Assembly: GCF_006539505.1 (NCBI RefSeq)
Contig: NZ_BJND01000026.1
Coordinates: 62,001-126,000 of the forward strand
Source of the DNA: Streptomyces spinoverrucosus
GTDB taxonomy: Bacteria > Actinomycetota > Actinomycetes > Streptomycetales > Streptomycetaceae
Direction: 5' to 3'
Length of the DNA stretch: 64,000 nucleotides
In this document: in pieces, positions 16,335 through 25,819 of the stretch
Position numbering within the stretch: position 1 is the stretch's first letter
Layout of the letters: the number at the start of each line of letters is the position of its first letter
The notes under the pieces: generated by a model
Databases searched by the model: none
Told to the model about the DNA's origin: nothing
Seen by the model: the letters and a program-made list of their open reading frames with translations, nothing else
Position numbers and translations under genes: made by a program

Positions 16335-18935
16335 GTGGACGCCGAGCTGACCAACCGGAGCCGGGACGCGATCAACGCGGCCGGCAGCCGGGCCGTGACC
16401 GAGGGGCACCCCGACCTGACCCCCGCGCACCTGCTCCTCGCTCTGCTCCAGGGGCAGGACAACGAGAACATCATCGACCTGCTGGCCGCTGTCGACGCCG
16501 ATCAGGCCGCCGTACGCGCCGGTGCGGAGAAGGTCCTCGCCCAGCTGCCCAGCGTGACCGGCTCCACCGTCGCGCCCCCGCAGCCCAACCGCGAGCTGCT
16601 CGCCGTGATCGCCGACGCCCAGGCCAGGGCCCAGGAGCTCGGCGACGAGTACGTCTCCACCGAGCACCTCCTCATCGGCATCGCCGCGAAGGGCGGCGCG
16701 GCCGGCGAGATGCTGACCCGGCAGGGCGCCGGCGCGAAGAAGCTGCTGGACGCCTTCCGCAAGGCGCGCGGCGGACGCCGGGTGACCACCGCCGACCCGG
16801 AGGGGTCGTACAAGGCCCTCGAGAAGTTCGGGACCGACTTCACCGCCGCCGCCCGCGAGGGCAAGCTCGACCCCGTCATCGGGCGGGACCAGGAGATCCG
16901 GCGCGTCGTGCAGGTCCTGTCCCGCCGCACCAAGAACAACCCCGTCCTCATCGGTGAGCCCGGCGTCGGCAAGACCGCCGTCGTCGAGGGGCTCGCCCAG
17001 CGGATCGTCAAGGGCGACGTGCCCGAGTCCCTGCGCAACAAGCGGCTCGTCGCGCTCGACCTCGGAGCCATGGTCGCCGGGGCGAAGTACCGCGGTGAGT
17101 TCGAGGAGCGGCTGAAGACCGTGCTCGCCGAGATCAAGGACTCCGACGGGCAGATCATCACCTTCATCGACGAGCTGCACACCGTCGTGGGCGCCGGCGC
17201 CGGCGGCGATTCGGCCATGGACGCGGGCAACATGCTCAAGCCCATGCTCGCCCGCGGTGAACTGCGCATGGTCGGTGCCACCACCCTCGACGAGTACCGC
17301 GAGCGGATCGAGAAGGACCCCGCGCTGGAGCGGCGGTTCCAGCAGGTGCTGGTCGCCGAGCCCAGCGTAGAGGACACCATCGCCATCCTGCGCGGACTCA
17401 AGGGGCGCTACGAGGCCCACCACAAGGTGCAGATCGCGGACAGCGCGCTGGTCGCGGCCGCGACCCTGTCCGACCGGTACATCACCTCCCGCTTCCTGCC
17501 CGACAAGGCCATCGACCTGGTCGACGAGGCCGCCTCCCGGCTCCGTATGGAGATCGACTCCTCGCCCGTCGAGATCGACGAACTCCAGCGTGCCGTCGAC
17601 CGGTTGAAGATGGAGGAACTGGCCCTCAGCAAGGAGACCGACGCCGCCTCCCGCGAGCGCCTGGAGAAGCTGCGCCGCGACCTCGCCGACAAGGAGGAGG
17701 AGCTGCGCGGCCTCAACGCCCGCTGGGAGAAGGAGAAGCAGTCCCTCAACCGGGTCGGCGAGCTGAAGGAGAAGCTCGACGAACTGCGCGGCCAGGCCGA
17801 ACGCGCCCAGCGCGACGGCGACTTCGACACCGCGTCCAAGCTGCTGTACGGCGAGATCCCGGCCGTGGAGCGGGACCTGGAGGCCGCGTCCGAGGCCGAG
17901 GAGGAGGTCGCCAAGGACACCATGGTCAAGGAGGAGGTCGGCTCCGACGACATCGCCGACGTCGTCGCCTCCTGGACCGGCATCCCAGCAGGCCGCCTCC
18001 TGGAGGGCGAGACGCAGAAGCTGCTGCGGATGGAGGACGAGATCGGCAAGCGGCTCATCGGGCAGAGCGAGGCCGTGCGCACGGTGTCCGACGCCGTACG
18101 ACGCTCCCGCGCCGGCATCGCCGACCCGGACCGGCCCACCGGCTCCTTCCTCTTCCTCGGCCCGACGGGCGTCGGCAAGACGGAGCTGGCCAAGGCCCTC
18201 GCCGACTTCCTCTTCGACGACGAGCGGGCCATGGTCCGCATCGACATGAGCGAGTACAGCGAGAAGCACAGCGTCGCCCGGCTCGTCGGCGCCCCGCCCG
18301 GGTACGTCGGCTACGAGGAGGGCGGCCAGCTGACCGAGGCGGTGCGGCGCCGGCCGTACAGCGTCGTACTCCTCGACGAGGTCGAGAAGGCGCACCCGGA
18401 GGTCTTCGACATCCTGCTCCAGGTACTGGACGACGGACGGCTGACGGACGGACAGGGGCGGACGGTCGACTTCCGCAACGCCATCCTGGTGCTGACCTCC
18501 AACCTGGGCAGCCAGTTCCTGGTGGACCCGATCTCCAGCGAGGAGGAGAAGAAGGAGCAGGTGCTGGAGGTGGTCCGCGCCTCCTTCAAGCCGGAGTTCC
18601 TCAACCGGCTCGACGACCTGGTCGTCTTCTCCGCGCTGAACAAGGACGAGCTGAGCCGGATCGCCCGGCTCCAGATCGACCGGCTCGCCAAGCGCCTCGC
18701 GGAGCGCCGCCTGACCCTGGAGATCACCGACGAGGCCCTCACCTGGCTCGCCGACGAGGGCATGGACCCGGCGTACGGCGCCCGCCCGCTGCGCCGCCTG
18801 GTCCAGACCGCGATCGGCGACCGGCTCGCCAAGGAGATCCTCTCCGGCGAGATCAAGGACGGCGACACGGTTCGGGTGGACACCTTCGGCGAGGGGCTGA
18901 TCGTGGGCCCGGCGACGACCGGCAAGACGCTGTAG
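16335..18935 (+). CDS. clpB: ATP-dependent disaggregase ClpB
   Basis: 866 aa, GTG start behind AGGAGGAGA. Full ClpB layout: N-domain (1-145), AAA1 with Walker A GEPGVGKT (about 208) and pore loop KYRGEFEERLK, a coiled-coil M-domain (about 410-530, rich in EEL/EKL), AAA2 with Walker A GPTGVGKT (about 609) and pore loop GYVGYEEGG, and sensor motif GARPLRR near the end. It uses ATP to thread aggregated proteins and, with DnaK, refolds them in the cytoplasm. There is no IGF/IGL ClpP-binding loop. The HAIR site upstream indicates heat-shock control by HspR. Confidence 0.97.
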   Translation: MDAELTNRSRDAINAAGSRAVTEGHPDLTPAHLLLALLQGQDNENIIDLLAAVDADQAAVRAGAEKVLAQLPSVTGSTVAPPQPNRELLAVIADAQARAQELGDEYVSTEHLLIGIAAKGGAAGEMLTRQGAGAKKLLDAFRKARGGRRVTTADPEGSYKALEKFGTDFTAAAREGKLDPVIGRDQEIRRVVQVLSRRTKNNPVLIGEPGVGKTAVVEGLAQRIVKGDVPESLRNKRLVALDLGAMVAGAKYRGEFEERLKTVLAEIKDSDGQIITFIDELHTVVGAGAGGDSAMDAGNMLKPMLARGELRMVGATTLDEYRERIEKDPALERRFQQVLVAEPSVEDTIAILRGLKGRYEAHHKVQIADSALVAAATLSDRYITSRFLPDKAIDLVDEAASRLRMEIDSSPVEIDELQRAVDRLKMEELALSKETDAASRERLEKLRRDLADKEEELRGLNARWEKEKQSLNRVGELKEKLDELRGQAERAQRDGDFDTASKLLYGEIPAVERDLEAASEAEEEVAKDTMVKEEVGSDDIADVVASWTGIPAGRLLEGETQKLLRMEDEIGKRLIGQSEAVRTVSDAVRRSRAGIADPDRPTGSFLFLGPTGVGKTELAKALADFLFDDERAMVRIDMSEYSEKHSVARLVGAPPGYVGYEEGGQLTEAVRRRPYSVVLLDEVEKAHPEVFDILLQVLDDGRLTDGQGRTVDFRNAILVLTSNLGSQFLVDPISSEEEKKEQVLEVVRASFKPEFLNRLDDLVVFSALNKDELSRIARLQIDRLAKRLAERRLTLEITDEALTWLADEGMDPAYGARPLRRLVQTAIGDRLAKEILSGEIKDGDTVRVDTFGEGLIVGPATTGKTL

Positions 18936-18958
18936 GGACCCTCCGTCGCGCGTCCGCT

Positions 18959-19438
18959 TCAGACCGTGAACGCGGAGAAGCGGACGCGCGCGGTGTCGGC
19001 GTCCTCGTACGTCACGTACACCTGCACGGCGTCGGCCGACACCTCCGGATCCGAGTGCACCATGAAGTCCAGCTCCAGACAGAGATCCGCGTCGTCGAGG
19101 CAGAACTCGGTGTCCGGATCGGGTGCGTACAGGTAGGTGTCGGCCAGCCAGTCCCGCACCTCGGCGCGGGGCATCCGGAACTCGGCGCTGTAATGCGTGT
19201 CCAGCCAGGCCGTGACCTCGCACGCGCCGACCTGCTGAGCGCCCTGCGGCAGCCGGGCCCCGCCGAAGGCCAGCGCCTCGGCGCAGGGCACCTCCTCGGG
19301 ATTGCCGCCCAGGAAGTCCCGCGACACCACGGCGGCGGACACCGCCATCCAGCCCAAGAAACCCAGGATCACCACCGGCAGCGCGGCGAGCGCCACCACC
19401 AGGCCCCACCAGCTCCGCCCCCGCCGAGCGTCGTTCAT
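18959..19438 (-). CDS. Hypothetical membrane-anchored protein
   Basis: 159 aa from the ATG at 19438 (MNDARRGRSWWG), chosen because a GGTGGG stretch lies upstream and the transmembrane helix (about residues 12-38, LVVALAALPVVILGFLGWMAVSAAVV) then sits at the N terminus. The remainder is a soluble extracytoplasmic domain with four Cys (PCAEAL, GACEVT, EFCLDDADLCLEL), possibly two disulfides. Convergent with clpB. No family recognised. Similar genes near clpB in other streptomycetes are likely but were not checked. Confidence 0.7.
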   Translation of the reverse strand: MNDARRGRSWWGLVVALAALPVVILGFLGWMAVSAAVVSRDFLGGNPEEVPCAEALAFGGARLPQGAQQVGACEVTAWLDTHYSAEFRMPRAEVRDWLADTYLYAPDPDTEFCLDDADLCLELDFMVHSDPEVSADAVQVYVTYEDADTARVRFSAFTV

Positions 19439-19575
19439 GAAAACCCACCCCCATGCGGTCCTCTCCCTGACCGGCCAGATCATGCCGACCGATCGCCGAC
19501 AGGGCCCCTCGGGACTTGCCACCCCCCTCCCCGCATGGGGGAGGATGGCGGAATCCGTACGAAGGGAAATTCACG

Positions 19576-20103
19576 GTGACCATCGACCCGTCCTCGATTC
19601 CGAACTTCGGGGGCAAGCCCCAGCCGCAGCCCCAAGGACCGGCGGGCCCCGTCGTCCCGGATCAGGACCTTGTGAAGCAGCTCCTCGACCAGATGGAGCT
19701 GAAGTACGTCGTCGACGAAGAGGGTGACCTCGCGGCGCCGTGGGAGCAGTTCCGTACGTACTTCATGTTCCGCGGCGAGGGTGACCAGCAGGTCTTCTCG
19801 GTGCGGACGTTCTACGACCGCCCCCACCCGATCGACGAGAAGCCGCAGCTGCTCGAGTCCATCGACGACTGGAACCGGCGGACCCTGTGGCCGAAGGTCT
19901 ACAGCCACACCCACGACGACGGCACCGTCCGCCTCATCGGCGAGGCCCAGATGCTGATCGGCACCGGCGTCAACCTGGAATTCTTCGTCTCCTCGACGGT
20001 CAGCTGGGTGCGCGCGGCCATCGAGTTCGACCGCTGGCTGGTCGAGCAGCTCGGCCTGGAGAAGGAGATCAACGACGCGGACAAGCCCGAGGACGAGGAG
20101 TAG
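19576..20103 (+). CDS. YbjN-domain protein
   Basis: 175 aa, GTG start (MTIDPSSIPNFGG) after gaaggg. The body (LVKQLLDQMELKYVVDEEGDLAAPWEQFRTYFMFRGEGDQQVFSVRTFYDR..., then WNRRTLWPKVYSH and LEFFVSSTVSWVRAAIEFDRWL) matches the YbjN/type III secretion chaperone-like sensory family of actinobacteria. The Pro/Gln-rich N terminus is probably disordered and the C terminus is acidic. Cytoplasmic; function unknown. A strong terminator follows. Confidence 0.85.
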   Translation: MTIDPSSIPNFGGKPQPQPQGPAGPVVPDQDLVKQLLDQMELKYVVDEEGDLAAPWEQFRTYFMFRGEGDQQVFSVRTFYDRPHPIDEKPQLLESIDDWNRRTLWPKVYSHTHDDGTVRLIGEAQMLIGTGVNLEFFVSSTVSWVRAAIEFDRWLVEQLGLEKEINDADKPEDEE

Positions 20104-20115
20104 TCGGGCCGCACG

Positions 20116-20167
20116 AGAGCCCGGTCAGGGCACCGACCCCCGCGGTCGGGTGCTCCGGCCGGGCTCT
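20116..20167. terminator. Bidirectional terminator between YbjN and aminotransferase genes
   Basis: Outer stem agagcccgg with ccgggctct (20159-20167) enclosing an inner stem gcaccgacc / ggtcgggtgc. It lies between convergent genes and can serve both. Confidence 0.85.
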
Positions 20168-20190
20168 TGTCGTACCCGCGCCCGTACGCC

Positions 20191-21390
<1,200 letters not shown>

Positions 21391-21520
21391 CCTGCGCCCA
21401 AGCTCTGGAGTTCCTCAACTCTGCTTTGGCTCGCGAGGCGGGCGGGCATCCCCTCGGCACGCAAGCGAACGAGGCGCCCACGGGGGGCCGCTTCGGGGGA
21501 AACGGAAGGAGGGTGACGCC

Positions 21521-21796
21521 ATGGTCATCGGCATCATCCTGGCGCTCTTGATGGCCTTGGTGCTCGTCGCGGGCATCGGGGCCGTCGCGGGCCTGCGCAA
21601 CGGGGGCGGTCGGGCCCGTCGGCGCAGCCGTTCGCACGGCGGCCGGGCCCGTCGGGGCAGCGGTGCGTCCGGCAGTGGCGGCGACAGCTGGTGGGGCGGC
21701 GGCGACGGGGGCTCGGGCGACTCCGGGGGCGGGCACTCCTGCGGGGGTGGCTCGTCCTGCGGAGGCGGCGGCGGTGGATGCGGGGGAGGCAGCTGA
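21521..21796 (+). CDS. Small membrane protein with Gly/Cys-rich tail
   Basis: 91 aa from the ATG at 21521, with ggaagg upstream. One N-terminal transmembrane helix (VIGIILALLMALVLVAGIGAVAGL), then an Arg/Ser-rich basic stretch, then a Gly-rich tail with GGHSCGGG.SCGGG and a terminal GCGGGS. Such GGGCGGG tails occur on TPM-domain membrane proteins. Here only the anchor and tail exist, so it may be a stand-alone version. No function is assigned. Confidence 0.7.
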   Translation: MVIGIILALLMALVLVAGIGAVAGLRNGGGRARRRSRSHGGRARRGSGASGSGGDSWWGGGDGGSGDSGGGHSCGGGSSCGGGGGGCGGGS

Positions 21797-22188
21797 CACG
21801 GGGCAGCTGAGCTCCTTGAAGGGGGAACCGCATCTCTGCCGCACGGCGCCCGCCGGGACTCCGGTCCGGGCGGGCGCCGTGGTGTGCGCCGGTCGTGCGC
21901 CGTTCGCGCTCCCTCCGGCGTGCGCCGGGCTCGCTCGGGCGTACGCCGTGGTTGAACAGTTGAACTGATAAGCCCTCTGAGGGATGGAAACCCCACGAAG
22001 TTGGGTAAAAACGCTGTGGCGTTGCCGCAGTTCATGATTCCCTCTAATTCACCAACGCGGCCCTCGGACGTCCTGCGGACCCCGCCACCGACCGGGCTCC
22101 TGACAGGGCCGCCGGGCCGATCTCCCGGTGTCGACCGGGGCGCGCCGAACCCACACCGCCTTTCTTTGCGTGCTAGCGGAGCCGATCC
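21797..22188. other. Intergenic region with terminator, no gene seen
   Basis: 392 bases. The hairpin at 21842-21881 ends the small membrane protein gene. The rest (21900-22188) lacks sustained coding bias. A slightly AT-rich patch near 21955-22050 probably holds the promoter of the DUF2617 gene, but no clear -35/-10 pair was identified. Confidence 0.6.
21842..21881. terminator. Strong hairpin terminator
   Basis: Perfect 13-bp stem cacggcgcccgcc with its complement at 21869-21881 and an inner ggac/gtcc stem. No long U-tract, as is common in Streptomyces. Confidence 0.75.
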
Positions 22189-22740
22189 ATGCTCACGACC
22201 CTGAATACCTCCTACACCGACACGCGCGCGGCCGACCTCGCCTGGGCGCTGGGCCGCGAACCACTGCCCGCCCTTGCCACCCTCGACCTCGAACTGGCCG
22301 ACGCCAAGCTCCAGTTGCGCCTGCTCGGCGCGTCCCACCAGGTGCTCCTGAAGGAAGAGCGGAGCAGCTGCTCGGAGACCGTGGCGTGCATTCCGGGCAG
22401 CAGCACACCCCTGCCACTCGGCGTCGCCAAGCGGGTGGGCGACTGGGAGTACGAGTTCGCCGCCCGCGTCGAGGCGCTGTCACCCGGCTCCTTCGCGGGC
22501 CGCGCCCAGGAGTTGCTGGCCCTCGTCTCCGACCACCCGCACGGCCTGGTCGGCGTCTTCCCCGGCAGCCCGCACGCCTTCACGGCCCTGCTCGCCCAGC
22601 GCCACGAGGGCCAGGTGCACTGGCGCACATGGCACGCGTACCCGCAGGAGGGCCAGTTGGTCACGACGCGGACGCGGGTGGGGGTGCGGGGGCCGGTGAG
22701 CCATCAACGCGCGTCTTCCATAGGCCCGTCCGGGGATTGA
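22189..22740 (+). CDS. DUF2617 family protein
   Basis: 183 aa. The start MLTTLNTSYTDTRAADLAWALGREPLPALATLDLEL and the following LLGASHQVLL..., CIPGSSTPLP are typical of the streptomycete DUF2617 family, usually found just upstream of a membrane-bound spermidine-synthase-like gene as here. Function unknown. The last dozen residues (HQRASSIGPSGD) are coded by the beginning of a genome-wide intergenic repeat, so the C terminus has been extended or replaced by repeat DNA. Confidence 0.85.
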   Translation: MLTTLNTSYTDTRAADLAWALGREPLPALATLDLELADAKLQLRLLGASHQVLLKEERSSCSETVACIPGSSTPLPLGVAKRVGDWEYEFAARVEALSPGSFAGRAQELLALVSDHPHGLVGVFPGSPHAFTALLAQRHEGQVHWRTWHAYPQEGQLVTTRTRVGVRGPVSHQRASSIGPSGD

Positions 22741-22793
22741 GGACGAGGCCGTCCAGGCCGTAGGCGGGGGAGCTGGGGGCGACAGGCCCCCAG
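22724..22793. repeat. Streptomyces-type intergenic repeat, copy 1
   Basis: Starts gcccgtccggggattgagga, runs through gaggccgtccaggccg and a G-run, and ends in a ggggg...ccccc hairpin. About 90 percent similar by eye to the copy at 24480-24546. It overlaps the 3' end of the DUF2617 gene and probably works as its terminator. Confidence 0.85.
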
Positions 22794-22887
22794 TGACTCT
22801 GGCTCAAACGCCCCGAGGCCCGACAACACCCGGTTCCACACGTGTGGGTGACGAAGCGTGCCACACCCGTGACGTAACGTCGCAGTC

Positions 22888-24432
22888 GTGATCGACCCGC
22901 ACGCGCCAGCCCCGCCCGGCACCCCGCCCCCCTGGCGCGCGCCCGCGCGGATCCCGGTGCGGCAGGCAACCGGACGGTTCCTGGTGCTCGCGGGCGTCTT
23001 CGTCTGCGCGGCCTGCGGACTGGTGTACGAACTCGAACTCGTCGCTCTGGCCTCCTACTTGATCGGCGACTCGGTCACCCAGGCCTCCGTCGTGCTGTCC
23101 GTCATGGTCTTCGCGATGGGCATCGGCTCGCTCGCCGCCAAGCGGCTGCGCCGCCACGCCGCCGCAGCCTTCGGCGCCGTCGAGGCGACCCTGGCTCTGG
23201 TCGGCGGGTGCAGCGCGATGGCCCTGTACGCCGTCTTCGCCTGGACCGGCGACTGGGGCGGCCTGTGGGCCGACGGCCCGCACTGGCTGCTGGTCGCCTT
23301 CTCCCTCGCCATCGGACTGCTGATCGGCGCGGAGATCCCGCTGCTGATGGAGCTGATCCAGCGCATCCGGCGGCAGGACGCGGGCGGCGCGGTGGCCGAC
23401 CTGTTCGCGGCGGACTACGTCGGCGCCCTGGTCGGCGGCCTCGCCTTCCCCTTCCTCCTGCTGCCGTTCCTTGGCCAGTTGACCGGCGCCCTGCTCACTG
23501 GCGCCGTCAACGTCGTCGCCGGCGGCTGCCTGGTGCTCGGCCTGTTCCGGCGGGACCTGACGTGCCGCGCCCGCTGGCTGCTGCTCATCGCCAACGTCGC
23601 CGTCCTCGGCATCCTCGCCTCGGCCGCCGTCCTCGTCGACGACTTCGAACGCGCCGCCCGGCACGCCGTGTACGGCAGGGACGTCCGCGTGGCCCTGCAG
23701 ACGGACGTCCAGGAGATCGTCCTGACCGGCGGCTCCGACGGCCACCCCCTCGACCTCTTCATCGACGGCCGGCTCCGCGTCAGTGGCCGCGACGAACGCC
23801 GGTACCACGAGGCGCTGGTGCGTCCCGCGATGAACGGCACGCACGCGCGCGTGCTCATCCTCGGCGGCGGGGACGGCCTGGCCGCACGCGAGGTGCTGCG
23901 GCACCGGGGCGTACGGCACGTCGACATCGTCGAACTCGACCCGGCGGTCGTGGAATTGGCGGGCCGGGACCCCGCGCTGGCCGACCTCAACGACTACGCG
24001 TACGACGACCCGCGCGTCCGTGTCACCACGGCGGACGCGTTCCGCTGGCTGCGGGGCGCGCCGACGGCGGCGTACGACGTGGTGATCGCGGACCTGCCCG
24101 ACCCGGGGATCACGGCCAGCACCAAGCTGTACTCCCAGGAGTTCTACGGCCTCGCCCGGCGCACGTTGGCGGAGGGCGGCCGCCTGGCCGTGCATGCAGG
24201 ACCGTTCCGCTCCCGTCCGCGTGCCTTCTGGACGGTCGAGACGACGATCCGCGCAGCGGGCCTGCACACGGCCCCGTACCGGGCGTCCGGCCACGACTCC
24301 GCGTCCACCGCCGACTGGGGCTTCGTGCTGGCCGCCCATGACGGCACCCCGCCTTTGGCCGCGACCGGCCACGCCCTGACGCCCCGGATGAAGGGGTTGC
24401 CGCCGTCGACGTTGGTGCATCCGAGGTATTGA
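22888..24432 (+). CDS. Membrane-bound spermidine-synthase-like aminopropyltransferase
   Basis: 514 aa, GTG start. The N-terminal half (about residues 28-255) contains seven or so transmembrane helices of the type fused to spermidine synthases in actinobacteria. The C-terminal half is a SAM/dcSAM-binding Rossmann domain with RVLILGGGDGLAAREVLRH (motif I), VDIVELDPAVVELA and YDVVIADLPDPGITASTKLYSQEFY, the aminopropyltransferase signature. Members may transfer aminopropyl groups or act as other membrane-anchored methyltransferase-like enzymes; activity is unproven. Paired with DUF2617. Confidence 0.85.
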   Translation: MIDPHAPAPPGTPPPWRAPARIPVRQATGRFLVLAGVFVCAACGLVYELELVALASYLIGDSVTQASVVLSVMVFAMGIGSLAAKRLRRHAAAAFGAVEATLALVGGCSAMALYAVFAWTGDWGGLWADGPHWLLVAFSLAIGLLIGAEIPLLMELIQRIRRQDAGGAVADLFAADYVGALVGGLAFPFLLLPFLGQLTGALLTGAVNVVAGGCLVLGLFRRDLTCRARWLLLIANVAVLGILASAAVLVDDFERAARHAVYGRDVRVALQTDVQEIVLTGGSDGHPLDLFIDGRLRVSGRDERRYHEALVRPAMNGTHARVLILGGGDGLAAREVLRHRGVRHVDIVELDPAVVELAGRDPALADLNDYAYDDPRVRVTTADAFRWLRGAPTAAYDVVIADLPDPGITASTKLYSQEFYGLARRTLAEGGRLAVHAGPFRSRPRAFWTVETTIRAAGLHTAPYRASGHDSASTADWGFVLAAHDGTPPLAATGHALTPRMKGLPPSTLVHPRY

Positions 24433-24479
24433 GGGGGTGAGGGGACGGGCGGCCCTTGTCGCGCCGGTCGGTATATCCA

Positions 24480-24546
24480 GCCCGTCCGGCGTTTGAGGAC
24501 GAGGCCGTCCAGGCCGAAGCGGGGGCCTGGGGGCGGCAGCCCCCAG
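24480..24546. repeat. Streptomyces-type intergenic repeat, copy 2
   Basis: Starts gcccgtccggcgtttgagga and ends in the hairpin ctgggggc-ggca-gcccccag. It is the same element as at 22724-22793 and sits after the spermidine-synthase-like gene, where the hairpin can terminate transcription. Confidence 0.88.
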
Positions 24547-24624
24547 AGGGGCGGGCCGCAACGCCGGGCAAGTTTCTGTCCAGGGGAGCGTGCTTCCGGC
24601 CACCCACGGGTAGGCTCCGTCGGC

Positions 24625-25359
24625 ATGGAGCATGAGGTGTTCGTTCCGGTTCCCCCCGACCGGTTGGGCGCGGCGCTGGCCGACCCCGCGCGGGTCGCCC
24701 GGGCGGTTCCCGGGCTCCAGCAGGAGGCGGGCGCCGAGCCCGTCGCCGGGCGGCTCAAGGTGCGGATCGGCAGTCACTCCATCACCTACCGCGGCACCTT
24801 GCGCATCGCCGCACAGGACGACGGTTCGTACGCCGTCGAGGGCGACGCCACCGAGACCCGCGGCACCGGCTCGGTCAAGTTCGCGCTCACCGTCCGCCTC
24901 CGCGACCACGACGGCGGCACCACACTCACCGTCCAGGGCACCGCATCGGCCGACGGCCGTATCACCGAGGAGCCCGCCGAAACGGTCCACTCGGCCGTGA
25001 CGCGCCTGCTCAACCGCACGGCGGAGACCCTCGCCACCGTCGCCGCAGAGCCCCCTGAAGAACAGCCCCCCGCTCCCGACGAACCCGACCGCGTCGAGGA
25101 GGCGGCCGAAGAACCCCCCGCCGCCCAGAACTTCGCCGAGTCCCCCGAGCCCCCCGCCGAAGCCGCGCACGCACGCCGCACGATGATCGGCCGCAGCGCG
25201 GAGGAGGTCGACCACGCCCCGCCCCGCGGCCGCTACGCCCCCGTCCCGGCCCCCCAGACGATCGCGCAAAACCCCACCCTGCGCTGGGCGGCCCCGGCGG
25301 CCGCGCTGGTGGTGGCGACAGCCATCGTCCTGGGCCGCGCTTTGCGCCGCCGCCACTAG
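24625..25359 (+). CDS. SRPBCC/CoxG-like protein with C-terminal membrane anchor
   Basis: 244 aa from the ATG at 24625. Residues 1-145 form a START/SRPBCC domain of the carbon-monoxide-dehydrogenase subunit G type (MEHEVFVPVPPDRLGAALADP..., GTGSVKFALTVRL). Then comes a Pro/Glu/Ala-rich linker (about 146-205) and a transmembrane helix near the end (WAAPAAALVVATAIVLGRAL) followed by RRRH. CoxG-type proteins bind hydrophobic ligands or help target the dehydrogenase to the membrane, but no CO dehydrogenase genes are nearby. The last 115 bases are duplicated downstream. Confidence 0.8.
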   Translation: MEHEVFVPVPPDRLGAALADPARVARAVPGLQQEAGAEPVAGRLKVRIGSHSITYRGTLRIAAQDDGSYAVEGDATETRGTGSVKFALTVRLRDHDGGTTLTVQGTASADGRITEEPAETVHSAVTRLLNRTAETLATVAAEPPEEQPPAPDEPDRVEEAAEEPPAAQNFAESPEPPAEAAHARRTMIGRSAEEVDHAPPRGRYAPVPAPQTIAQNPTLRWAAPAAALVVATAIVLGRALRRRH

Positions 25360-25373
25360 GACCTGCCGGACAG

Positions 25374-25562
25374 ATGCCCGCGCCCGCGATGGCTGGCACG
25401 TACGCTCAATCCGGCTTCGCCCGTCCCGAGGCCGCTATCGCCTCCGTCCCGGCCCCGCAGACGATCGCGCAGAATCCCACCCTGCGCTGGGCGGCCCCGG
25501 CGGCCGCGCTGGTGGTGGCGACGGCCATCGTCCTGTGCCGCGCTCTGCGCCGCCGCCGCTAG
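25374..25562 (+). pseudogene. Duplicated 3' end of the SRPBCC gene (62-codon remnant)
   Basis: From 25446 to 25562 the DNA repeats 25245-25359 with only a few changes, coding PAPQTIAQNPTLRW then the same transmembrane helix (Gly to Cys once) and RRRR. An ATG at 25374 would give a 62-aa one-helix peptide, but no SRPBCC domain is present. Best read as a partial tandem duplication left after recombination or strand slippage. Confidence 0.75.
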
Positions 25563-25699
25563 TGCCTGTCCGGCGGATCATGGCGGCGTCGGGGGGTCTG
25601 GCATGCTCGAACTTGCTCGCGCGGGGGCCCCATCGCCCCCGCTCACCTGCGCTGATCAGGCGTCGTTCTTCGCGGCCGACCTGATCCGCCGGGCAGCAC
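25562..25699. mobile_element. MITE-like element or IS remnant with imperfect terminal inverted repeats
   Basis: gtgcctgtccggcggatca at 25562-25580 is inverted as tgatccgccgggcagcac at 25682-25699 (17 of about 19 positions complementary, one gap). The 138-bp interval has no ORF of note. A related half-site (cctgccggacag) lies at 25365-25376, just before the duplicated gene end. This looks like a non-autonomous transposable element or the ends of a deleted IS. Confidence 0.5.
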
Positions 25700-25819
25700 A
25701 CTAGGGCCCCCATCGCCGCCGCAGGCCCCGCCCTCCGCACCGACGACGGGGCTACGTCGGACAGACCCCACCCACCGCGACCGGCCAGGCCCTCTTGATC
25801 CCCCAAGTAGGGTCGTCCC

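Noticed and set aside
16290..19616. A 1108-codon open frame on the minus strand opposite clpB, and many similar long antisense frames
   Set aside because: GC-rich codon bias keeps antisense frames open; the plus strand here is unmistakable ClpB, and the antisense protein is low-complexity with no family features.
21960..22050. Patch with gggatggaaaccccacgaag considered as a riboswitch or repeat
   Set aside because: No conserved riboswitch core or repeat partner could be recognised.
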